Shown here one piece after another: positions 1-11,032 of a DNA stretch of 64,000 nucleotides; positions within the stretch are counted from its first letter, which is position 1; every line of letters starts with the position of its first letter. Origin of the DNA: Nepenthes gracilis (Eukaryota > Streptophyta > Magnoliopsida > Caryophyllales > Nepenthaceae). The notes under the pieces were generated by a model. That model was given only the letters and a program-made list of their open reading frames with translations. It had not been told where the DNA came from and ran no database searches. The DNA lies in NCBI GenBank assembly GCA_033239525.1, contig BSYO01000022.1, forward strand, positions 11,542,923-11,606,922. Direction: 5' to 3'. The position numbers were made by a program, and so were the translations under genes.

Positions 1-319
1 TGTCCCGATTCAGCAAAAAAAGTAGAGGTTCCAAGATACCCATTGTTAGATTCGTCATTCACGGATAGATTCTCAGATATCCATTTGTAGATTCGACACT
101 TCAAAGAAACCCAAATGATGATAATGGCGATATTAGGGCGTTTTTACCGTTACGTTCTCATTTTGGTATTGTTTTTTGCTAACGATAGCATTTGTCAATT
201 CTCTTAGGTCTGCCGTAATTTGGCAGAAAACCCTTCCTTATTCTGACTTCCATTTGTCGGATTTAGATATCTTGAATGGTTGACAACTTCTCTCTCAGTT
301 GCTCGTTTTTCACTCTGTC
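1..319. other. Upstream flank of the PPR gene
   Basis: This stretch is non-coding and probably holds the promoter and 5' UTR of the PPR gene. An in-frame TGA at 281-283 limits any upstream extension of that reading frame. I see no recognisable element in it. Confidence 0.5.
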
Positions 320-2413
320 ATGCTCTGTTATGCTCATAGAACAACCCACCCACTAAATCAGATCTTGAAAAGGCGCTGTTTTTATGCATGCCATTTTGTT
401 TCGTGCGCCCTTAATACTGTTGAATTTACAGAAGAAAACTCCAATAGCGCTAGCGCTAGCCATTGCTATGTCCTTGTCGAATTACACCGCAAAATGCGAA
501 TTCATGCAAAGTCAGGCTGCGTGGGGAAGGCGTTGGAAACGCTAAATTACATGGCATATGCGACAGGAAAGCCTTCTGTGAAAGATTACAATGCATTGTT
601 ATATTGCTATTTGAAGTCCCAAAAAGTGGTGGTGAATGAATTGATAAGAGTGTATTTGCATATGAAGCGAGTTGGGCTACGCCCAGAGGCCCTTACTTAT
701 AGTGCCATTTTCAATGGGTTGGTGTCAATAGGTTGTTTACAGGATGCCTTGCTTGTTGTAAAGGAGATGTGTAGAAGTGGGTATAAACCATCATTTAATA
801 CTTTGTCAAAGTTGGTGAAGAGGTTGTTGAAATCAGAGAGTTTGGTTGATTTGTGCCAGGTGGTACGATTAATGATTGGATTAAATTATTTCCCATCCGA
901 ACCAATGTTGAATTCGTTGATTTTGAAGCTTACTCGAGTCGAATTGATACACGAGGCTTGTTGTATTTTGAATTCTTTATTATACAAAGGTTACTTTTGT
1001 TCTGCATTTGTTTATAACCCACTATTATGGGCTTTATGTAAAAAGGGTGATAGTCATATTGCTTTGTCATTTCTGTGTTACCTGAAGAAGAGAGGTTTTT
1101 TACCTAACGTGTGCTCATATACAGCTTTTGTTTATGGATTTAGTAAGGATGGCTCGTGGAATGAGGTTTTTCGGGTTTTAGATGAAATGAAAGGCACTGG
1201 ATGCAAGCCAAATGTGATCACTTATACTATAGTAGTTAAGTATCTGTGTGATGATGGGAGGATTGAAGAGGCTTTGGACATGTTGGATGAGATGCAGAAG
1301 GAAGGATTTGATCCAGACTTAGTCACGTATAACATTATTATACGGGAGCTTTGCAATCAGAATATGATGGGTGAGATTGAGGATCTCGTTTCCCTCATTG
1401 ATCAAAAGGGACTGTCTCCTGACTCATACACATTTACTGCATTAGCTGGTGGAATCTTGAAGAGAAGAAAATTAGCAAGTGCAAGTAAACTGCTGCTTCA
1501 TGTTGTGTCAAGGGGCAATAATGTCGATGTTGCTGTTTATAATGTATATATTCACTCCCTGTGTCTCCAGAGTAGTTCAAGGAAAGCATTATCTCTGATA
1601 GAGAGCAATGACAGAGGTTTTATCCCTGACATCATTTCATATAACACAATCTTGAGCGGGCTTTGTATGGAAAGCAATATAGATATTGCCTTGAAGCTCT
1701 TAGATAAATTTGACTGGCCTGCAGGTGGACCTGACATTGTCTCATTTAATACACTTCTATGTGCAGCATGCAAACAGGGGAACTCTTCGATGGTCCAATG
1801 GGTATTGGATCACATGGAATATGAAGGCATAAAACCTAATGTGGTGAGTTTAACTTGCTTGATTCAGTATTTTGGTACAGTTGGCCAGATTTCAGTGTGC
1901 TTTTGGTTATTGAAATCCATGATTCTTGGTGGTCCTGCCCCATCTATATTTACTTTTAATGTACTCATTGACAAACTTTGCAAGAATCAGTTGCTTGGAG
2001 TGGCATATCGAATTCTTAAAGACTTAAGAAACACAAAGCTTTTTCCTAATACGACATCATATAATATACTTACTCATGCAGCCTTGAGAGCAGACAATAA
2101 TCTCCTTTTGGAGGAATTGTTGATGGATATGTATTGCCACGGACTGAAACCAGATGCTGTCACATATAGATCCTTGATTAATGGCCTATGTAAGGTGGGC
2201 AAGATATCAGCTGCTCTTGAGATACATGATCAGATGCTTGAGGATGGAATTATCCCTAGTGTTACTACTTACAACATCATATTGAAGGCGATGCTTCGAA
2301 CTGGTAAGCTTTGGGATGCCATATTGTTATTGAAGGATATGATCAGGAATGGTTGTGAACCTAATACTGCAACATTTGGGATTGTAAATCGACAAGCTCA
2401 AGGGATTGGATGA
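320..2413 (+). CDS. P-class pentatricopeptide repeat (PPR) protein
   Basis: This is an intronless gene of 697 codons. About 17 PPR motifs run from roughly residue 86 to the C-terminus, followed by a partial 18th. Each starts with a helix of the kind seen in DLVTYNIIIRELC or DAVTYRSLINGLCK and recurs about every 35 residues. There are no L/S repeats and no E or DYW tail, so this is the P class. P-class PPR proteins bind organellar RNA sequence-specifically and affect its stability, splicing or translation. The Arg-rich N-terminus fits an organellar, probably mitochondrial, presequence. I chose the ATG at 320 because it is the first in frame; an upstream TTG at 299 is in frame but an unlikely start. 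The reading frame is uninterrupted. I cannot name the orthologue or the target RNA. Confidence 0.94.
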   Translation: MLCYAHRTTHPLNQILKRRCFYACHFVSCALNTVEFTEENSNSASASHCYVLVELHRKMRIHAKSGCVGKALETLNYMAYATGKPSVKDYNALLYCYLKSQKVVVNELIRVYLHMKRVGLRPEALTYSAIFNGLVSIGCLQDALLVVKEMCRSGYKPSFNTLSKLVKRLLKSESLVDLCQVVRLMIGLNYFPSEPMLNSLILKLTRVELIHEACCILNSLLYKGYFCSAFVYNPLLWALCKKGDSHIALSFLCYLKKRGFLPNVCSYTAFVYGFSKDGSWNEVFRVLDEMKGTGCKPNVITYTIVVKYLCDDGRIEEALDMLDEMQKEGFDPDLVTYNIIIRELCNQNMMGEIEDLVSLIDQKGLSPDSYTFTALAGGILKRRKLASASKLLLHVVSRGNNVDVAVYNVYIHSLCLQSSSRKALSLIESNDRGFIPDIISYNTILSGLCMESNIDIALKLLDKFDWPAGGPDIVSFNTLLCAACKQGNSSMVQWVLDHMEYEGIKPNVVSLTCLIQYFGTVGQISVCFWLLKSMILGGPAPSIFTFNVLIDKLCKNQLLGVAYRILKDLRNTKLFPNTTSYNILTHAALRADNNLLLEELLMDMYCHGLKPDAVTYRSLINGLCKVGKISAALEIHDQMLEDGIIPSVTTYNIILKAMLRTGKLWDAILLLKDMIRNGCEPNTATFGIVNRQAQGIG

Positions 2414-2816
2414 AGGTTTTTCACAGGCCTACAAATTTCTGGAATTGGTCATACATCGTAAATGTATAAGAAAGACACCGATAATGTCCAATGTCTTAGC
2501 CAATCCGTTATGCACCCTAAGCGCAGGAAGGAATTCGGAAATAGGTGGTTTTTGTAAAGCAATCTTTGCCCATCCATTAAGCAGAGAGTCATAGTAAGCG
2601 AATTGATGATTTGAGCCTTCTGTTCTCTTTGTAGTCATAGTGTGTCACACTCGGCACTTTCCCTCTGGAAAGGAAATTTAAGGCAGGTATGTTGGAGTTC
2701 TTTTTAATAATTTTGTTTCGTGAACTTGTTGAAGGGAAGGAACGAAGGGCGACTTAAAAATTCAGGATCTACCGTTTTGTGCTTATTACGGTTAGAATTT
2801 TTTTAGAAATATATTT

Positions 2817-2885
2817 AGCCTTAGCAGCCCAGTGGTAAACTATCTACTTTCTGAGACGACTAGATTGCTTTTGATTCCCAGCAGC
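2817..2885 (+). repeat. SINE-like head, weak
   Basis: A stretch resembling a pol III A box (TAGCAGCCCAGTGG) is followed about 45 bases later by TTTTGATTCCC, which resembles a B box. This is the arrangement of a decayed tRNA-derived SINE head. No target duplication was found, and the resemblance could be chance. Confidence 0.25.
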
Positions 2886-4140
2886 ACCACCTCCACACCG
2901 AACCTATCTTAACCCCTCCAAAATGTATTGCTGTTTCACGTTAATGCAATTAATATTTATATTAACCATTACCAGGTTGTCTGCTTGTTAGCGGTGCACA
3001 TGGACATTGCTATCCCATATACTATTACTCTCAACTACTAGTGATGTCATGATCTTTCAAGAGAACAAGTTAATTGGTCACTGAGCACAAACAACTTAAT
3101 ACAGCATTTGTATTCTGATACATAAACTGACCAATTGTTGGCTCCAGTGTTGCTGTCATGACTAGGGCATTCCCTGATTATTCCCGAGAGCAGGAGTACC
3201 TGGTTATTCTTCAGAACGTAGGAAGCTATCTGCAATTCGATCCTTCAAGAATGGCTCGGATGTGAGTTATCTCTCTCCTCGTCAATCATCTTTATTTCTA
3301 TGTCGTGTGGAGTAATTATCGGTTTGTAGAATGCATTCTCGTGTAGATTAGATTTGTCAAACTGTGATTTTTTTTTTTTTTTTTTTTTTTTTTTGCAGAT
3401 ATTTGATGGAATTTTCACGTGTTATGCTGTTGTGCTTGCAATTTTTGTGGTTGTTGCTGAGACAGAGTGGGGTTTCGTTGTCAAATTCTGGAAGGTTTTT
3501 CTCATTAATATAATCAAATTGATTGCATTTTGCTTTATTTTGTCATTGGGCTGTTTGTATTGAAGATGCCTTTGGCAGTTTAATGATTTACCATAGATGT
3601 AGCCTATTGTTTTGTAGTGTTTCATACAATTGTTGTTGATCTTGGTTATAGAATAGTAGGTACTCAACCTAATATCATCTTTATATAGGTTAGTTAGGAT
3701 TGAATTTGGTGCTAGCGAACATATTACGGTGCAATCTATTATTGCCTTATTTCTTTGGTTTTTTGGGTAGTCATTATTGTTATTGATCTTGATAGCCGCT
3801 TTGGTTTATAGGAATTTGATATTACAGAGCAGAAATCTATCCATGTTAGGGCTGTGTGGTCTGTATTGCTTATTTCAAGACTAGGAATCTCCTTCACAGA
3901 TTTCTGGCCCATAATGTATGTCCATGACTCAGCATGCCACTGTTTCATGTTCCAGAAATTTTTCCGAAGGTAAATGGAAACACTACTTGGGTAAATTTTG
4001 CAATTTGCTATATCAGCTTCAATATTGCAGACATTTTACTGCAACATTAAAAAATCTAATCTGGCATCCTGACTTATAATGCCCATGCATCTAGTATTCA
4101 CGAGCCTTTTTATCTTATGACGGTTTACATTATACTGGGG

Positions 4141-4262
4141 ACAGCTAAGTGGCTCAAGTGGTTTGGCTTAGGCGTCATGCAGCAGTCTCAGATCTTTGGT
4201 GGCAAAGAGTAGTAAATGTTGAGAATTGGAGTGCCTGTTGGGAGCTGGGGGCTAGCATTCTA
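4141..4262 (+). repeat. SINE-like sequence, weak
   Basis: The text GTGGCTCAAGTGGTTTGG fits the plant SINE A-box pattern and is followed by a G-rich body. The expected B box is badly decayed. I offer it only as a candidate. Confidence 0.25.
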
Positions 4263-5586
4263 GGTAATGTGACATGGTTTGGTAAAAAATTCAGGAATGT
4301 TGATGTATAGACTGTGATGTTCTCTGTTGCCAAGTTCTTATGACATAATAATAATCAACGAGTTATTGACATTGTTGGGGAACGAAAAAATTTAGAGGCT
4401 ATCTTAAAGTCATAGACTTGATGAACCCCAGAAATGATTTGTTATCATAGGGTGATTACTACTTGTATGTAGCGAGATAAATGGACTTAAAGTCTAGACA
4501 TGTTTCATGGTTAAGCTGCCATGCTCATTTGGATAAAATTGGTATTTAGTTGAGGTAGTTAAAACTTATGTCAAAATTGGTTGCTCACAGTCAGCCATGT
4601 ATTTTAATGAAATTGCAAGGTATGATCATTAAATATATATTTTTAATTATTACTTTGCGTTTTAACGAATATAACCAGTGAACCTTTATGCATTTTCTTT
4701 TCATGCAATAGCAAATATTATCTGCCTTTTAAGATTGATGGATTTCTATCTTTCCCTTATTTCTTAAATAAACTTTTCTGGTTTCAAAGAGCCTTATTCT
4801 TGGGTTGGTTGTGACCTTGGCAGTCCTGCCAAGCTTCTGTAGTCTCACTGGCAACCCTCATTGCCATCAGTATTTTTTTTAAATGTGTATTAAATATCGC
4901 TTATATATATATATATATATCTTTGGTTTGACACATGCTCTTTGGACATCTAACCCTCCACAAATCCATAGTGTGGAAGCTTTGTGCACCCACAGTTTTG
5001 CCTCTCTATTGAGATGCTTCCCATATCTCCAAATATGGAAGGTGTTTTTGTCCCCTACATTTGCTGTTTGGTGTTTGGTAATTGTGATTATTTTAATATA
5101 TTGCCCTTGCACCCGATGGAAAGGGTTGAAAGAGAGTGCTAGTGCTAGGATCTACTGACTTAAGAAAATGATGCTAAGTTGATCTGCAGGAATCTGTTCC
5201 TTTACCATAAGCAGTGGAAAGCAAGTTTTGTAATAATGATACGTTATTTTATTAGTTATTCATGTTCCTTATATTTGTATTAATTATTCCTTCAGTTGTA
5301 AGTTATATATGTGTTTATGTAAAGAACGGATGATGAACACTAAATTTTATATTTTTATTCCCATTTAGTTATTGTAATTTTGTAGTAAGTTTTATTTAAA
5401 TTGCATAATTAAGTTATATTTTTAATTATGCAGGTTTTACTTTTTAAAGAAGAATTTTTGAAATAAAAGTATGCAAATGGACCATATGGAGTCTTTATTT
5501 TGTCAATCTATTCAGTTGATTGAAGAAATACAGAGAAGATAAGCAAAGTCAAATTTTTGAAGAATTAAAATATATGTATATTTTCA

Positions 5587-5596
<10 letters not shown>

Positions 5597-5644
<48 letters not shown>
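5597..5644 (+). repeat. (TA)n microsatellite in the 5' LTR
   Basis: An uninterrupted AT dinucleotide run lies between two A-rich tracts. The matching place in the 3' LTR is where the nested solo LTR inserted. Confidence 0.95.
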
Positions 5645-5650
<6 letters not shown>

Positions 5651-5910
5651 AGAAAAAAAAAAGAAAAACATAAAAAGAAAAATGGGGAAGAAAATGGCAA
5701 TCGATCAAAAAAAAAAAAAAAAAAGAACGAGCAGAAAGAAAACTGCGGCTAGACAAAGGAGAGCGGGGGAGAAGGCTGAGAAATCGTGCAGAGAAGAAAA
5801 AGCAGTAAAGCAGAGGGACAAAACAGTTGGAGGCATGCGGAGCAGGGAAGCGTGGAGAAGCAAGAATAAAAAGGGGAAAATGATTATACCACTGTCTCCC
5901 CCCTCTCCTC

Positions 5911-5916
5911 TATAAA
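5911..5916 (+). promoter_or_regulatory. Putative TATA box of the 5' LTR
   Basis: TATAAA follows a C-rich tract and precedes the purine-rich leader. The other LTR has TATAAAA at the equivalent position (15224-15230), so the motif is shared by both copies. Confidence 0.6.
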
Positions 5917-7126
5917 CATGAAGCAGCTGCGGCTGAAAAAGGGGATCGGGGAGTGGGGTGGTGCGAACCAGAGGGAAGGAGAGAGGTGGAGAAAAACTGA
6001 GAGATGGTAGTGCGAGCAGGGGAAAGAGAAGGAAGGAAGAGAGAGAGCAAAGAATGAAGAAGAGAGGGGGAGAAAAACGGAGGGAGCAGCAGCAGCATGG
6101 CAACAGAAGGAGAAAGGAAGGAAAGAAATAGAGAGAGGGGGGAGGTAGGAGAAAGGAAGGAGAGGAAAACAAGAGAGAGAGAGAGAGGAAAAACAAGGGT
6201 GCAGGCGTGGTAAAAAAAAACAGAGCAGGAGGAGAGGAAAAACAATAGAGAGCAGGCTGTCTGCGGGCAGGGAGGAGAGAGAAGAAAGATAGAAGGGAAA
6301 GGTTTGGGTAATATTTAAGGCATTAGGTTTTTTGGTTTCACAAATTTAATATTTTAGTATTGTAGGTTCCGTCCATGTCCATCCTTTTGTACCTACGAAT
6401 CTTGGTTTAATATGAAGTTCATTTCCAAGTTAGCTCGACCCAGTCAGTATTGTACCATTTATCTTTTATTTTTCCTGGTTGGTTTAGTTTTGAGTTGATA
6501 CCGGAACCTCATAATTTTACATTGCGCTGCGAAAATCAACACGTTACGATTAACCTTCGTAACTGACTAACATCTAACATCTAACAGCTAACATTTTTAT
6601 ATTTCTGTTATTTAATTTCCTACACTTTATTTTCTATGTTTTGATTTTCTAGGCCTTAAATGGTTGAACCACCGTCGCTCTTGCAATTTTATATTTTTGT
6701 TATTTAGATATCGCATTTTATTTATTGTCATTTTTTTATTCTGCGCCTTTGATGGCTGAACCACTGCCGTTCTTTTTTTTTTATATATATATTTTTACAC
6801 TTTAATTTTTGCACTTTAATTTCTACTGTTGTCGGACGGTATAGTCACCATAAGCATTTTAATTTCCCGCAATTTCTAATTTTGTTATTTAATATTTCGT
6901 ATCTTTTAGCTAAATTTTGGCTGAATCCTAATTGTTACGGTTATCTCAATTCTTATCAAATCAATATTTTAATTTCCTGTTATATAAAATAGTTACGGAA
7001 TTAGTTTCGCGTAGAAAATCAATTCTCTAAGGATATAATACCCGACTTACTGGAAAAACTACACTGAATCCTCGTACACTTGCGAGGTTTAAAAGAATCA
7101 TACCTATTGAGGTTCGGTTAAGTTTT

Positions 7127-7144
7127 TGGCGTTGTTGCCGAGAA
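7127..7144 (+). other. Primer binding site, tRNA-Asp type, degraded
   Basis: TGGCGTTGTTGCCGAGAA lies 6 bases after the 5' LTR. It matches the complement of the plant tRNA-Asp 3' end (TGGCGCCGTTGCCGGGGA) except for C-to-T and G-to-A changes, as expected from deamination of methylated DNA. A tRNA-Asp primer is usual for Athila and Tat elements. Confidence 0.8.
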
Positions 7145-7319
7145 CTTTGTATTTTACTAATTTCATAACCTACCACTTAAAAAAAACTAAAAAAAAAAAA
7201 AACTAATAAAACAAACAAAAGAAAAAAAAAACATTGACTTAAAATTTAAAAAAAATTAAAAAAAAAGAAAAAATATGAGTTTAAATAAATATATATATAT
7301 AATTTAATGTCACAGGAAA

Positions 7320-8800
7320 CAAGGATGGCAAAAGAAGGTAATATTAAGACTGATCTCCCAAGGATACAAGAAGATGAATTTTAGACACTTTATGACTATT
7401 TACATCCCGCAAGATATAACACTCTATCTTGTATTATGTTATCCTTACATCAATAGAACTTCAACCTCAAACATGGGATGATTCAATTGCTGCCACAATT
7501 TCATGGAATGAATTCTGAAAATCCCTTTCAATATATAAAGGACTTTGAAGAGGTTTGTGGTACCTTTATAGATGATATTTGTTTTGAGGACACAATTTGC
7601 TTAAAATTATTTCCATTTTCCCTTAAAGATAAAGTTAAAATGTGGTTGAATTCTCTTAGACCAAGATCAATTTCCATATGGTTAGAAATGCAAAAAGAAT
7701 TTTTGAAAAAGTATTTTTCCATTCATCGGACTTAAGCTTTGCAGAGACAAATTATGGGTTTTTCTCAAAAGCCCAACGAAACATTTTATCAGTGTTGGGA
7801 GAGATACAAGGATCTGCTCAATGCTTGCCTACATCATGGATTTGAGGTATGGCATATTATTAGATTTTTTTTTATGAATCTTTAAATCCTCAAATATTTC
7901 AGTTTGTTGAATGATGTGCAATGGAGAATTCTTTAATAAGGATTCCAATGAAGCTTATAAATATTTTGAGAGTCTGGCTAAAAATGTTTAAACTTGAGAT
8001 TTAACTTGCCCACCTAATTGTAAATTGAAATCTTTTAATGAGTCCAATGGTAAATTTTATTTAAAAAATTTGGATGACATCAATGCCTGACTTGCCACTA
8101 TCACAAGAAAATTGGTAGTAATAGAAACAAAGAAAGTTCATACTGTATCTAATGAAAGGCCTATAATTTGTTATGTCTATGATAGTCTATCACGGAAGTC
8201 TGAGAATCACCTTACCTTACCTATTCTTAAAGAAACCTTATAGGAACAAGCAAATGTGATATCAAATTTTAAGAAACCATTTACAGGCCTTTCGCAAGTA
8301 GAGAATCCATTTTCAGAAACCTACAACCCAGGGTGGAGGAATCACCCAAATTTTTGCTAGAGAAATGAGGGACCTTCTGCCCTCTGCAATTTTAAGCCCC
8401 ACTAGCTCTACCACCACAATGCACTTATCAACCCCCACATAAAAGAACATTTGAGTACACATTATAACAGTTCATGCAACAACAAAGCAGAGTGAATGCA
8501 CAACAAGTAAATATCAATGCTCAGCATACTAGAGCATTAGATGACATTCGTAACAGTATCACTCAATGGACGCACGTTTTGAATATTCATGAAAAGGGTA
8601 AATTTCTAGCACAATCCAGACCAAATCCCCAAACCCAACTTCAAGTGGGGGAGGCTTCAAATGGCAAGCAGAATAACGAACAGATTCAAGCCATTGCCAC
8701 ACTTAGGAGTAGTTCTAAATTTGAAATAATCATAGTTCATGAAACTCCTAGAAATATTGAAGAAGTCCAAGTTGAACACAAAAAAGACATTGTTAGTTGA
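7320..8800 (+). pseudogene. gag: Athila gag remnant
   Basis: The longest intact piece (7478-7735) carries typical plant gag text: MIQLLPQFHGM, then FPFSLKDKVKMWLNSL, then WLEMQKEFLKKYF. Further gag text follows after a stop (NETFYQCWERYKDLL). The end (8474-8800) is a Gln-rich gag C-terminus with EKGKF. At least four in-frame stops or frameshifts break it. Its role was the capsid-like structural protein of the element. Confidence 0.85.
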
Positions 8801-8859
8801 AAATAATGTGGTGGAACTTAGTAGTGAATCTTTTAAACATAAGGAGAAGGAAAGGGAAA

Positions 8860-9460
8860 ACATTCTAAAAGCACCATTTCCCCATCGGCTTAATAGACCT
8901 AAGAATGAAATATTGAATTCTAAAATTTATGAGGTTTTTAAGAAAGTCAAGATTAATATTCCCATCCTTGATGTTATTAAACAGATTCTTTCATATGCTA
9001 AATTTTTAAAGGATTTGTGTACAGTAAAAAGAAGATTAAATGTCAAGGAAAGGGCCTTTTTGACGGAACAGGTAAGTTCTATCCTATTATTTAAAACACC
9101 ACCCAAGTATAAAGATCCAGGAAGTCCTACGATTTCATGTATTATTGCTAATCATCGAGTTGAGTAGGCATTGCTTGACTTAGGGGCTAGCGTTAATCTC
9201 TTACCATATATAGTCTATCAGTAACTAAATTTGGGGGAACTCAAGCCCACGAGAATTACACTCTAGTTGGCAGATAAACCTATCAAAGTCTCTAAAGGGA
9301 TGGTGGAAGACAACTTGGTCCAAGTAGACCAAGTCTACTTTCCGGTGGATTTTGTAGTGTTAGAAACTCAACCTATTGCCAGCCTTAGTGCTCATATACT
9401 AGTCATACTTGGGAGACCGTATCTTACAACTTCTAATGCATTAATTAAAAATAAGTTTAG
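8860..9460 (+). pseudogene. Athila aspartic protease region remnant
   Basis: The text reads VFKKVKINIPILDVIKQI, then YAKFLKDLC, then KDPGSPTISCIIANHRVE, a TAG, then ALLDLGASVNLLP. The DLGAS motif corresponds to the D(S/T)GA active site of retroviral-type proteases. [14 protein letters not shown] marks the end of the domain. Stops at about 9165 and in the following lines inactivate it. Confidence 0.85.
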
Positions 9461-9655
9461 ATCATATTTAATTGGCTCACTTGTTATAATCTATATTGAT
9501 CATGCAACTTTGAAGTACTTGTTAACTAAAAAAGATGCAAAACCTCGACTGATCAGATGGATCCTTCTTCTCCAAAAATTTCGTTTGGAAATTTGGGACA
9601 AAAAGGGAGTAGAAAAAAGTTGTAGCTGATCATTTATCTAGACTTACTCCTGATA
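9461..9655 (+). pseudogene. RNase H tail remnant, fused to protease after loss of RT
   Basis: Text such as [18 protein letters not shown] and [13 protein letters not shown] is the end of the Athila RNase H domain. It lies in the same open frame (9267-9629) as the protease end, with only about ten residues between them. The reverse transcriptase and most of RNase H are therefore deleted in frame. [11 protein letters not shown] follows in a shifted frame. Confidence 0.85.
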
Positions 9656-9699
9656 ACTAATTGAAAGATGATCGCCCCATAAATGAGTATTTTTCTGAT

Positions 9700-11032
9700 G
9701 AACACTTGCTCCTCTTGAATTCTTCTGAGCCAAGTTAGTTGCCTTGGTATGTAGATATTACAAATTATTTGGCAGCAGGTAAAATTCTGAATAATTGGCA
9801 CCAGGTAGATAGGCAAAAATTTTTTCGAAATATGATAATATACTTCTGGGACGAGTTATACTTATTAAAGTATTGTTTAGACCAGATTATTCGTCATTGT
9901 ATTCCAGAAGATGAAATTCAGAACGTTATTGCCTACTGTCACTCTTCAGAATGTGGTGGTCATTTTTCTTCAAGGAAAACTATTACAAAGATTTTACAGT
10001 ATGGTTTTTATTAGCCCACCATATTTCGAGATGTTCATACATATTGCACTCCTTGTGATCGGTGTCAGAGGTTAGGAAGTCTTACTAGGAAAAACATGAT
10101 GCCATTATCCTCTATTCTGATCTTAGAAATTTTTTATTGTTGGGGGATTGATTTATGGGATATTTTCCCACCTCTTTTGGATACAAGTATATTTTGTTGA
10201 CAGTAGACTATGTACCCAAATGGGTTGAGGCCATCATTATGCGTAACAATGATCACCGAATAGTGATAAATTTTCTTAAAGAGAATATTTTATCCTAATT
10301 CGGTATGCCACATGCTATCATTAGTGATGGGGTTAAACATTTTTATAACAAACAGTTTACAACTCAAATAAATATGGTATTGTACATAAAATAGCCACCT
10401 CTTATCATCCTCAAATCTGTGGACAAGTAGAATTGGCTAATTAGGAGATCAAACGAATTTTAGAAAAGACTGTTAATCCTAACAAAAAAGATTGGTCTTT
10501 AAAGCTTATTGATGCATTATGGGCTTATTGCATAGCTTATAAGACAATGTTAGGAATGTCACCTTATAGGCTAGTCTACGGAAAGCCATGTCATCTCTTG
10601 GTTGAGATGGAACATTAAGCCTATTAGGCTATCAGACAATTTAATGAAAATATTGATGATGCCGGAATTTACAGGAAATTGTAATTATGTGAGCTTGAGG
10701 AGCTTAGAAATAATGCTTTTGAAAATACTAAAATTGCTAAATCTAAGGTGAAAATTTTGCATGACAAGCACATAACAAGAAAGACATTTCATCTCGGACA
10801 GAAAGTTTTGTTGTATAACTCATGCTTGCATTTGTTCCCTGGGAAGCCAAAGTCACAATGGATAGGACCTTATACTGTAATCACTATTTTAGAACGTAGT
10901 GCTATTGAAATTGAAAATATTAAAAATGGTAACTGTTTTAAAGTTAATAGACACCGCTTAAAATCTTTCTTTGAACCCTTCAATTGTAATAGGGAATCCA
11001 TTAATTTGAGAAATCCTCCACCTCTAGAATGA
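9700..11032 (+). pseudogene. Athila integrase remnant
   Basis: An integrase zinc-finger region is visible: IRRHC-type text near 9890, then CHSSECGGHFSSRKT, then CTPCDRCQRLG. Core-domain pieces follow, including WGIDLWDIFPP, KWVEAI, ATSYHPQICGQVE-like text and ALWAY. A C-terminal piece (10748-11032) contains FHLGQKVLLYNS and WIGPYTV. Frameshifts and stops separate the blocks. Confidence 0.87.

Larger units (their letters stand above)
2414..5330. other. Non-coding interval between the PPR gene and the Athila element
   Basis: No convincing exon is visible on either strand. The PPR 3' UTR should lie at its start. It holds a T homopolymer near 3368-3394, a short TA run near 4902-4920 and two weak SINE-like heads, at about 2817 and 4141. 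I searched for the missing N-terminal exons of the dynamin remnant that begins at 16692 and did not find them. Confidence 0.5.
5331..7120 (+). repeat. 5' LTR of the Athila element
   Basis: The LTR is 1,790 bp and is recognised by alignment to 13090-16413. It begins TGATGAACAC and ends GGTTCGGTTA, where the expected terminal CA has become TA; the other LTR keeps CA. It contains a long TA microsatellite, a TATAAA at 5911, and a long purine-rich leader that follows it. Confidence 0.92.

Noticed and set aside
5520..5915. 131-codon open frame rich in Lys, Arg and Ile-Tyr
   Set aside because: It is a translation of the TA microsatellite and A-rich LTR sequence.
5705..6245. Long minus-strand open frames rich in Leu, Ser, Pro and Phe in the 5' LTR
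   Set aside because: They are the complement of the purine-rich LTR leader, and the same kind of frame recurs at 14949-15563 in the other LTR. This is composition and not coding.
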